A stretch of DNA of 64,000 nucleotides from Nonomuraea jiangxiensis (GTDB taxonomy: Bacteria > Actinomycetota > Actinomycetes > Streptosporangiales > Streptosporangiaceae), in contig NZ_FNDJ01000016.1 of assembly GCF_900099965.1 (NCBI RefSeq), positions 204,433 to 268,432 of the forward strand. Direction: 5' to 3'. The translations under genes and the position numbers were made by a program. A model generated the notes under the pieces. The model searched no databases and was not told the DNA's origin. It was given only the letters and a program-made list of their open reading frames with translations. Below, one piece after another: positions 53,057 to 60,653 of the stretch; position 1 is the stretch's first letter, and each line of letters starts with the position of its first letter.

Positions 53057-53622
53057 CCGCCAAGGCGACCAGGGAGGTCGACGCCGCACAGGTCTACACG
53101 TTGCTGCAGACCAGTCCGAAACTCGGCGTCGAGGAGATCGCGCGGCGGCTCGACGGCGACCCGGCGAGCGTGCACGCGTGCATGCGACTGCTGCACCGGT
53201 TGTCCCTGCTCCGACAGGAAGAGCCGGGAGTGTTCACGGTGGTCCGTCCAGAAACGGGCATGACCATCCTGCTGTCCCGAGCAGAGGCCCAGGCGGCCGG
53301 ATCAGAACCCGGCGCAGCGGAGCGCCGCGAACGTGCGGACGGGCACTCGCTCTCGGGCAGCCCGCTCTCCCCGCGAGAGTGGCAGGTACTGCAGTTGCTC
53401 GCCCAAGGCTGTACCGATGAAGCCGTCGCCCGCAACTTAGGCGTCTCATTGCGCACCGTCCGGCGTATTACCGCCGATCTCATGGAACGGCTCGACGCTC
53501 GGAGCCGTTTCCAGGCGGGTTTGAAGGCCGCCCGAATATTCGCCGCTCGAAATATGCATTCACGTCACACCCATTCACGTCCAGCTGTCAGGTCCCATCC
53601 TCTTCCCGCGGCCCTGCGGTGA
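53053..53622 (+). CDS. Second LuxR-type HTH regulator
   Basis: 189 residues. N-terminal winged-helix-like part (VDAAQVYTLLQTSPKLGVEEIARRLDGD), a short linker, and a C-terminal LuxR HTH (LSPREWQVLQLLAQGCTDEAVARNLGVSLRTVRRITADLMERL). The HTH and following helices resemble the end of the regulator at 49680-50726, as if derived from it without the central sensor. ATG 53053 overlaps the M20-like stop. Confidence 0.85.
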   Translation: MTAKATREVDAAQVYTLLQTSPKLGVEEIARRLDGDPASVHACMRLLHRLSLLRQEEPGVFTVVRPETGMTILLSRAEAQAAGSEPGAAERRERADGHSLSGSPLSPREWQVLQLLAQGCTDEAVARNLGVSLRTVRRITADLMERLDARSRFQAGLKAARIFAARNMHSRHTHSRPAVRSHPLPAALR

Positions 53623-53710
53623 AGAGACACCTGTGGCAGTTCTAATTTCGCCAGGGACCGCGAACTCCGTCAACGGCGATGACACCTACCTGCCTTGAGG
53701 AAGATTCACC

Positions 53711-56452
53711 ATGCCCACGCGCCCCATCACCTTGCCTGAGATCGGCAGGAGCACGTTGCCCAACGGGCTGCGGCTCGTCCTGGCGCCGGACCCATGCGCC
53801 CCCACGGTGGGGATCAGCCTGCACTACGGCGTCGGATTCCGGTCCGAACCCGAGGGCAGGACGGGGTTCGCCCACCTTTTCGAGCACCTGATGTTCGAGG
53901 GAAGCCGGAACGTCGCGCCAGGACTGCACGGCCGCCTCGTCCAGGCCGCCGGCGGCACCTTCAACGGCTCGACCGGACCGGACGCGACCAACTTCTACCA
54001 GACCGTCCCCAGCTCGGCGCTGGAACGGGTGCTCTTCCTGGAGGCCGACCGCCTGCGCGGCCCACGCCTCACCGAGGGCGCGCTGGCCAAGCAGCTCGCG
54101 GTGGTCAAGGATGAGATCAGGCGGAACGTGCTCAGCAAGCCGTACGGCCGTTTCCCCTGGCCGCTGGTCTCCCAGACGCTGTACGAGGGCTTCGCCGACA
54201 CCCACGACGGCTATGGCGACTTCCACGACCTGGACCAGGCCACCACGGCCGACTGCGCCGACTTCTTCGAGACCTACTACCACCCGGCCAACTGCGTACT
54301 GGCGATCAGCGGCGCCATCGACCCTCACCTGACGACCGACCTGGTGGCGCGGCACTTCGCCACCATCGAGCCCCGCCACACCACCGCGCCGGGTCCTGCC
54401 TCCGCGCGCGCGGAGGTCGGTGCGGGGACCGCAGCGGAGTTCCGCGCGACCCACCTCGACCCCCACGCCCCCGGACCCGCGCTCGCGATCGGCCACCGGC
54501 TGCCCGACCCGGACGCGGACCTCGACGGCTACCTGGCCCACATGGTGCTGTCCGCGCTGCTCACCGACGGCGTCACCAGCAGGCTGCAGCGTGCCCTGGC
54601 CGCCGCGGACCTGGGCGCGGTGACGGTGAGGTCGAACTGCGGCCTCATGGGCGGCCCGCTGCGCGCCCGCGACCCGGACACGTTCACGATCACGGCCTTC
54701 CACCCGCAGCGCGGCGACGCCGACCGCGTCGTCGCCACGATCGACGCCGAGCTGGCCAGGCTGGCCTCTCCCGGCATCCCGCACGAGGAACTGAGCGGCG
54801 CTGCCGCCCGCGCCGCCGCCGCGTGGAGCCGGGCACACGCCCAGCCGGGCGACCGGGCCCGCGCCTACGGCCGCCTGGAGATCCTCTTCGCCGCCGCCAA
54901 CCTGGCCGACGACCTCCCCGGCCTGCTGCGGCAGGTCACGCACGAGCAGATCTCCGCCGCCGCCCGCCGCTGCCAGGAGCAACCCCGCGCCCTGGTCCAC
55001 GTGCTCCCCGCTCCCCCCGCGACACGAGCGACCCCGTCCCGAACGCGCACCGCGGCGCACACCCCCGCCCGGACGCGAAAAGCGGCGCACCCCTCCGCTT
55101 CGACACCCATGGGAACGACCACCCCCGTTCCGGTGCCGCCCGCGGCGCCCACCCCCGCCGCGGCCCCCGGCACGCCGGCTCCCCCGGGGCTCCCCGCCCT
55201 CGGCAAGCTGCCCCCGGTGCGCACCCCCGCCCTGGCCGACCTTCTGCTCGGCAGCGGCCTGCGGGTGGTCGCCGTCCGGTCCCCCGCCGTGCCACTGGTC
55301 TCGGTGCGCCTGCGCATCGGCCTCCCCCCGACGGCCGACCCCGGCGCGGCCGCCGTCCTGGGCGCGATGCTGCTGCGGGAGAGCCGCTGCCGGGAGGCCG
55401 CCCTGCTGGAGCGCACCGGCTGGACGATCGTCCCGCTCGCGGACACCGGCCAGCTCACGCTCACCGGCAACGGGCCGGCGCAGGGCCTCGGTCTGGTCCT
55501 GCGCACGCTGGCCGGTGCGCTGGCCACGGCCGACGGCTACGACGCCGCCGACGTACGCACCACGCGCACCCTGATCGCCCACCAGATCGGAGCCCTGTCC
55601 GCGCACCCGGCGGGCGTCGCCCGCAACGCCCTGCGCCGCCTGCGCGGCCTGGGCCCCGAGTACGCCTCCGCCGCGGCCGTGTCCCAGGTGAGCCCGCTCG
55701 GCCTGGAGGCGTTCCACGCCACGGCCCTCTCACCGGCCGCCGCCTCGCTGGTCATGGTCGGCGACCTCGTACCGGAGGCCGCCGCGCAGGCCGCGGAGGC
55801 GCTCGGCGACTGGGGACCCGTCACAGCCGCACCCGCCCATCCCATGACGCCGGGCGAACCCGCGGGCCCGGCCTGGGAGCTGATCGACCATCCGGGCGGC
55901 AGCCAGGTCCAGGTGCGCTTCCACGCCCCCTGCCCCGACCCCGGCGACCCCACGTTCCCGGCGGCCGAGATCGCCAACATGGCGTTCGGGGGCTACTCCT
56001 CCTCGCGCCTGTCCACGGCGCTACGCGACATCCACCGCTACACCTACTCGGCCAGGAGCGTCATCGAGCCCGAGCGCACCGGCGCCGGCCTCTCGGTGAG
56101 CTTCGACGTCAGGAGGGAGGCAGCCGACGAGGCGGTCGAGGAGTTCCATCGCGTCGTCCACGGCGTGACCGCCGACCCGTACGGACCGGACGAGATCGAC
56201 GCCGCCAGGCAGTACCTGATCGGGCGGAGGCTCGCCGGAACGGGCGGCCAGGACGACCTGGCCGCCGCCATCACCGGCAGGATCGAGCTCGGCCTGCCCA
56301 TCGAGGAAATCTTCGGCTACGGCCGCAGGCTCTCCGCCGTGCCCGACGACGACGTCCTGGCCGTGTGCCGGACGGTCATCGTCCCCCGCGCCTTCGCCGG
56401 CGTCGCCGTCGGCGACTTCAGCAAGCAAGGCAAACAACTCGTCAGCACATGA
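53711..56452 (+). CDS. M16-family zinc metalloprotease, two domains fused
   Basis: 913 residues. Residues 1-430 form an M16 unit with the inverted zinc motif H55-L-F-E58-H59 and a downstream Glu in VVKDEIRRN; the second unit (about 520-913) keeps the fold but has no HxxEH and is the structural partner, as in mitochondrial processing peptidase or PqqF-like pairs. A Pro/Ala/Thr-rich linker (about 440-515) joins them. It could cut the precursor leader or degrade modified peptides; it shares the cluster with a prolyl oligopeptidase. GAGGAA precedes ATG 53711. Confidence 0.85.
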   Translation: MPTRPITLPEIGRSTLPNGLRLVLAPDPCAPTVGISLHYGVGFRSEPEGRTGFAHLFEHLMFEGSRNVAPGLHGRLVQAAGGTFNGSTGPDATNFYQTVPSSALERVLFLEADRLRGPRLTEGALAKQLAVVKDEIRRNVLSKPYGRFPWPLVSQTLYEGFADTHDGYGDFHDLDQATTADCADFFETYYHPANCVLAISGAIDPHLTTDLVARHFATIEPRHTTAPGPASARAEVGAGTAAEFRATHLDPHAPGPALAIGHRLPDPDADLDGYLAHMVLSALLTDGVTSRLQRALAAADLGAVTVRSNCGLMGGPLRARDPDTFTITAFHPQRGDADRVVATIDAELARLASPGIPHEELSGAAARAAAAWSRAHAQPGDRARAYGRLEILFAAANLADDLPGLLRQVTHEQISAAARRCQEQPRALVHVLPAPPATRATPSRTRTAAHTPARTRKAAHPSASTPMGTTTPVPVPPAAPTPAAAPGTPAPPGLPALGKLPPVRTPALADLLLGSGLRVVAVRSPAVPLVSVRLRIGLPPTADPGAAAVLGAMLLRESRCREAALLERTGWTIVPLADTGQLTLTGNGPAQGLGLVLRTLAGALATADGYDAADVRTTRTLIAHQIGALSAHPAGVARNALRRLRGLGPEYASAAAVSQVSPLGLEAFHATALSPAAASLVMVGDLVPEAAAQAAEALGDWGPVTAAPAHPMTPGEPAGPAWELIDHPGGSQVQVRFHAPCPDPGDPTFPAAEIANMAFGGYSSSRLSTALRDIHRYTYSARSVIEPERTGAGLSVSFDVRREAADEAVEEFHRVVHGVTADPYGPDEIDAARQYLIGRRLAGTGGQDDLAAAITGRIELGLPIEEIFGYGRRLSAVPDDDVLAVCRTVIVPRAFAGVAVGDFSKQGKQLVST

Positions 56453-56478
56453 TCGCCGCCCGACAATGAGGACTGGAA

Positions 56479-57456
56479 ATGATCTCTCAGACTCTCCTGG
56501 AACGCAGGGAAACCGTGCACAGACCAGACACCGCATCCGTCATCGAGGTCCGTGACCTCCGCCAGAAGTACGGTGACTTCGAGGCCGTCAAGGGGATCTC
56601 CTTCGAGGTCCGGCCCGGCGAGCTGTTCGCCCTGCTGGGCACCAACGGAGCCGGCAAGACCACCACGATCGAGATCCTGGAGGGCTTCCGGCCGCCGACC
56701 GAGGGCTCCGTGCGCGTGCTCGGCCACGATCCTGTCACCGAGCGGGCCAAGGTACGCCCGCACACCGGTCTCATGCTGCAGGAAGGTGGTTTCTTCACCG
56801 ACCTCACCGTGGTCGAGACCGTGCGGTTCTGGCGTGACGTGTCGCCGAACAAGCCGTACACGGTCGCCGAGGTCCTCGACCGGGTCGAGCTGGCAGAGAA
56901 GGGCGACGTACAGGTGCGCCAGCTCTCCGGCGGGCAGAAGCGCCGCCTGGACCTGGCGCTGGCCACCCTCGCCCAGCCCAAGGTGCTCTTCCTGGACGAG
57001 CCCACCACCGGCATGGACCCCGAGGCCCGCCGCAACACCTGGACCATCATCCAGGACCTGGTCTCCTCCGGCACCACCGTCCTGCTCACCACGCACTACC
57101 TGGAGGAGGCCGAACGCCTGGCCGACCGGCTGGCCATCATGCACGAGGGCCGCATCCAGCTGGCGGGCACCGCCGCGGAGGTCGTCTCCCAGCAGGGCAA
57201 CCGCATCCGCTTCCGCGTGCCCGACCAGCTGCCCGTCGAACGGCTCCCCCTGCTCGACGGCGTCGCGGCGGCCACTGAGCTGCGCAAGGGCCAGCTCATC
57301 GCCGAATACCGGCTGGGCGCCGACCCCGACGGCACCCAGCAGTCCCTCGCCCACCTGATCTCGTGGGCGTCCCAGAACCGTCTCGTCCTCGACCGGCTCG
57401 AAGTACGCAGCGCCTCCCTCGAGGACGTCTTCCTGGAGGTGGCACATGCTGCTTAA
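56479..57456 (+). CDS. ABC transporter ATP-binding protein
   Basis: 325 residues. Walker A LLGTNGAGKTTT, ABC signature RQLSGGQKRR, Walker B VLFLDEPTTGMD and switch His in LLTTHYLEEAE; C-terminal extension of about 90 residues, as in drug/bacteriocin exporters. With the next gene (10-bp overlap) it makes an ABC-2-type transporter that could export the lanthipeptide or protect the producer. ATG 56479. Confidence 0.92.
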   Translation: MISQTLLERRETVHRPDTASVIEVRDLRQKYGDFEAVKGISFEVRPGELFALLGTNGAGKTTTIEILEGFRPPTEGSVRVLGHDPVTERAKVRPHTGLMLQEGGFFTDLTVVETVRFWRDVSPNKPYTVAEVLDRVELAEKGDVQVRQLSGGQKRRLDLALATLAQPKVLFLDEPTTGMDPEARRNTWTIIQDLVSSGTTVLLTTHYLEEAERLADRLAIMHEGRIQLAGTAAEVVSQQGNRIRFRVPDQLPVERLPLLDGVAAATELRKGQLIAEYRLGADPDGTQQSLAHLISWASQNRLVLDRLEVRSASLEDVFLEVAHAA

Positions 57457-58240
57457 CCACACCCTGCGGCTGGCCAGGCTGGACCTGGCGCTGCTGACCC
57501 GCAACCGGATGGCCTTCTTCACCACGATCGCCTTCCCGCTCCTGCTCGGCTGCGTGGCGCTCCTCCTCAAGGACGGCTTCGTGTCCGGCGTCTCCTCGGG
57601 CCTCTACATCCTCACCGGGATGCTCGCCCTGATCGGCTTCTTCGTCACGTTCATGCACCTCACCACGGTCTTCACGGTACGGCGCGAGGAACTGGTGCTG
57701 AAGCGCATGCGCGGAAGCGTCCTGTCCGAGGCCGCCATCTTCGGCGGCAGCGGGCTGGCCTGCACGGTCATCTACGTCCTGCAGGTGGCGGCGATCATCA
57801 CGCTGGGCATGGTGGCGCTCGGCGGGCACATGCCGCGCAACATCCCCCTGCTGTTCCTCGGCGTGGTGCTGGGCTCGGTGATGTTCGTGCCGATGGCGGC
57901 GGCGCTGTCGGGATTCACGAAGAGCGGGGAGTCCGCCCAGATCACCGTGCTGCCCGCGATGCTGGTGCTGGCCACGACCTCGCAGGCCAGCTTCCCCCTG
58001 GCCGGCATGCCGGACATCGTGCAGCGCGTCGCGGGCGCCCTGCCCCTTTCGCCGGTCGTCGACGTGATCCGCATCGGCTACTTCGGCCAGGACTTCACGC
58101 AGGCCGCGCCGCACCCGGCGGTGTCGTTCGCGGAGTCGTGGGTGGCGGCCGGGCCGCGGCTGCTGCTGATCGCGGCGTGGATCGTCGTGGGCGTGCTGAT
58201 CGCGCGCAAGCACTTCCGCTGGGAGCCGCGCAGTTCCTGA
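57446..58240 (+). CDS. ABC-2 type transporter permease
   Basis: 264 residues with six membrane helices, of the ABC2_membrane type: MAFFTTIAFPLLLGCVALL, GMLALIGFFVTFMHLTTVFTVRREELVLKRMRGS (cytoplasmic coupling helix), and a PLAGMPDIVQRVAGALPLSPVVD loop near the end. It pairs with the ATPase encoded immediately upstream. The cluster's last gene; a strong terminator follows. Confidence 0.9.
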   Translation: MLLNHTLRLARLDLALLTRNRMAFFTTIAFPLLLGCVALLLKDGFVSGVSSGLYILTGMLALIGFFVTFMHLTTVFTVRREELVLKRMRGSVLSEAAIFGGSGLACTVIYVLQVAAIITLGMVALGGHMPRNIPLLFLGVVLGSVMFVPMAAALSGFTKSGESAQITVLPAMLVLATTSQASFPLAGMPDIVQRVAGALPLSPVVDVIRIGYFGQDFTQAAPHPAVSFAESWVAAGPRLLLIAAWIVVGVLIARKHFRWEPRSS

Positions 58241-58254
58241 TTCGTGGGGAAACG

Positions 58255-58298
58255 ACCGGGGCCCCGGATGGCCGTTGGACTAATCCGGGCGCCCCGGT
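58255..58298 (+). terminator. Terminator at the end of the cluster
   Basis: ACCGGGGCCCCGGAT (58255-58269) pairs with ATCCGGGCGCCCCGGT (58283-58298) with a single bulge, 15 nt after the permease stop. Confidence 0.75.
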
Positions 58299-58382
58299 TG
58301 TTGCAGTCTCGGAGCGGTGAAGCCGGGATCACGAGACGATGGTCCTGTTGCGCCCAAGCCCCGAACCCATGGAGACATGCCT

Positions 58383-60029
58383 GTGAGCGACGGACCCCTG
58401 ATCGTTCAGTCGGACAAGACGTTGCTGCTCGAAGTGGACCACGAGCAGGCCGACGCGTGCCGCAAGGCGATCGCGCCGTTCGCCGAGCTCGAACGTGCGC
58501 CCGAGCACGTGCACACCTACCGCGTCACCCCCCTGGCGCTGTGGAACGCCCGCGCCGCGGGACACGACGCCGAGCAGGTCATCGACGCGCTGATCGGCTT
58601 CAGCCGCTACCCGGTGCCGCACGCGCTGCTGGTGGACGTCGCCGAGACCATGGCGCGCTACGGCCGGCTGCGGCTGGAGAAGGACCCGGTCAACGGCCTG
58701 GTGCTGACCTCCACCGACCGTGCGGTGCTGGAAGAGGTGCTGCGCTCCAAGAAGATCCAGCCGATGCTGGGCGAGCGGATCGGCCCCGACTCGGTCGTCG
58801 TGCACCCGAGCGACCGTGGCAACGTCAAGCAGGCCCTGCTCAAGCTCGGCTGGCCGGCCGAGGACCTGGCCGGCTACGTGGACGGCGAGCACCACCCCAT
58901 CAAGCTGCTGCAGGAGGGCTGGGCGCTGCGCCCCTACCAGCAGGAGGCGGCCGACGCGTTCTGGAACGGCGGCTCGGGCGTCGTCGTGCTGCCCTGCGGC
59001 GCGGGCAAGACCATCGTCGGCGCGGCCGCCATGGCGCACGCGCAGGCCACCACGCTGATCATGGTCACGAACACCGTCTCCGCCCACCAGTGGCGGACCG
59101 AGTTGCTCAAGCGCACGTCGCTGACCGAGGACGAGATCGGCGAATACTCCGGCTCGAAGAAGGAGATCCGCCCGGTCACCATCGCCACCTACCAGGTGAT
59201 GACCACCCGGCGCAAAGGCGTCTACAGCCATCTGGAGCTGTTCGACGCCCGCGACTGGGGCCTGATCGTCTACGACGAGGTGCACCTGCTGCCCGCGCCG
59301 ATCTTCCGGATGACGGCCGACCTGCAGGCCCGCAGGCGCGTCGGCCTGACCGCGACGCTGGTGCGCGAGGACGGGCGCGAGGGTGACGTGTTCTCGCTGA
59401 TCGGCCCCAAGCGCTACGACGCGCCGTGGAAGGAGATGGAGAACCAGGGCTGGATCGCGCCCGCCGACTGCGTCGAGGTGCGCGTGACGCTGACGGACGA
59501 GGAGCGGCTGGCGTACGCGATGGCCGAGGCCGAGGAGCGCTACCGGTTCTGCGCCACCACGCCGTCGAAGACCCGGGTGACCGAGGCGCTGGTGCGCCGG
59601 CACCTGGGCGAGCAGGTGCTGGTCATCGGCCAGTACATCGACCAGCTCGACGAGCTAGGCGAGCACCTCAACGCGCCGATCATCAAGGGCGAGACCAGGA
59701 TCAAGGAGCGCGAGCGGCTCTTCCAGGCCTTCCGCGACAAGGAGATCCAGGTGCTGGTGGTGTCGAAGGTAGCCAACTTCTCCATCGACCTGCCGGAGGC
59801 GGCCGTCGCGATCCAGGTGTCGGGCACGTTCGGCTCGCGTCAGGAGGAGGCGCAGCGGCTCGGGCGGGTGCTGCGGCCCAAGTCCGACGGGGGCGGCGCC
59901 CGGTTCTACACGGTGGTCAGCAGGGACACGGTCGACCAGGAGTTCGCGGCGCACCGGCAGCGGTTTCTCGCCGAGCAGGGGTACGCGTACCAGATCATCG
60001 ACGCCGACGACGTGCTGGGCGGGGTGTAA
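58383..60029 (+). CDS. XPB/Ssl2-type DNA repair helicase
   Basis: 548 residues, superfamily 2 helicase. N-terminal damage-recognition-like domain (PLIVQSDKTLLLEVDHEQ), motif I LPCGAGKT, motif II DEVH, motif III LTATLVREDG (with the RED-type loop) and motif VI QRLGRVLRP. XPB unwinds DNA 3'-5' in repair or transcription. GTG 58383 is preferred with GGAG 8 nt upstream; ATG 58377 is also in frame. The usual neighbour, the helicase-associated protein, is at 35793. Confidence 0.93.
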   Translation: MSDGPLIVQSDKTLLLEVDHEQADACRKAIAPFAELERAPEHVHTYRVTPLALWNARAAGHDAEQVIDALIGFSRYPVPHALLVDVAETMARYGRLRLEKDPVNGLVLTSTDRAVLEEVLRSKKIQPMLGERIGPDSVVVHPSDRGNVKQALLKLGWPAEDLAGYVDGEHHPIKLLQEGWALRPYQQEAADAFWNGGSGVVVLPCGAGKTIVGAAAMAHAQATTLIMVTNTVSAHQWRTELLKRTSLTEDEIGEYSGSKKEIRPVTIATYQVMTTRRKGVYSHLELFDARDWGLIVYDEVHLLPAPIFRMTADLQARRRVGLTATLVREDGREGDVFSLIGPKRYDAPWKEMENQGWIAPADCVEVRVTLTDEERLAYAMAEAEERYRFCATTPSKTRVTEALVRRHLGEQVLVIGQYIDQLDELGEHLNAPIIKGETRIKERERLFQAFRDKEIQVLVVSKVANFSIDLPEAAVAIQVSGTFGSRQEEAQRLGRVLRPKSDGGGARFYTVVSRDTVDQEFAAHRQRFLAEQGYAYQIIDADDVLGGV

Positions 60030-60208
60030 TGCCCAGCCGCTCGGATGAGCGGCCAGGCATCAGCGTGGCATCACGTCCACGAGACTCCGCGGGCCGAAGA
60101 CATCGAACCACCCCCCTCACCTGCGTACTATCACGCCGCCTGCGACATACCCCCATGATCCGGCAAACCCACCTGATATGCCCGATTTTTTCGGTATTCC
60201 CACATTGA

Positions 60209-60544
60209 TCAGCCGGCCGTCATGCCTCCCACGAACAGCACGCCCTCGGCCACGATCCAGGCGGCCACTCCGGCGCCCATGAGAGGGGTGAACACCCGCG
60301 GGTCGCGCCTCGACCGCGGGAGGAGCCAGGCGGCCGCCGTGCAGCAGGCGGCCAGCGCGGCGAAGATCCCCGACATCGTGGAGACCCGGCCGAGCCGCTG
60401 AGTGCACCTCGAAGCGGACTCACCACCCGCACAGAACGCCTCCAGCCCCCACCCGGCGAACACCGACAACCCCCACAGCGCCGCGAGCAGGAAGCTCGCG
60501 ATCGTGGGAAGGATCGGTGAGACACGCAGCCGAACCCGCGCCAT
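60209..60544 (-). CDS. Small three- or four-helix membrane protein
   Basis: 111 residues, mostly hydrophobic: IASFLLAALWGLSVFAGWGLEAFC, MSGIFAALAACCTAAAWLL and VAAWIVAEGVLFVGGM. No family recognised. ATG 60544 with an alternative GTG 60547. It converges with the XPB gene; 60030-60208 between them holds nothing recognisable. Confidence 0.6.
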   Translation of the reverse strand: MARVRLRVSPILPTIASFLLAALWGLSVFAGWGLEAFCAGGESASRCTQRLGRVSTMSGIFAALAACCTAAAWLLPRSRRDPRVFTPLMGAGVAAWIVAEGVLFVGGMTAG

Positions 60545-60570
60545 CACCTATGCGTACCCACGTAAATGCT

Positions 60571-60600
60571 TTGGTAGGCCACGGGGGCCGCTATTAAACT
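60571..60600 (+). promoter_or_regulatory. Predicted promoter of the HelD-like gene
   Basis: TTGGTA (60571-60576) and TAAACT (60595-60600) are 18 nt apart, a fair vegetative promoter, 54 nt before ATG 60654. Confidence 0.5.
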
Positions 60601-60653
60601 GGTCGATTCGCTGCCTTGACCACCTCTGTCACCGACCCCGGAGGCGTTTCCGC

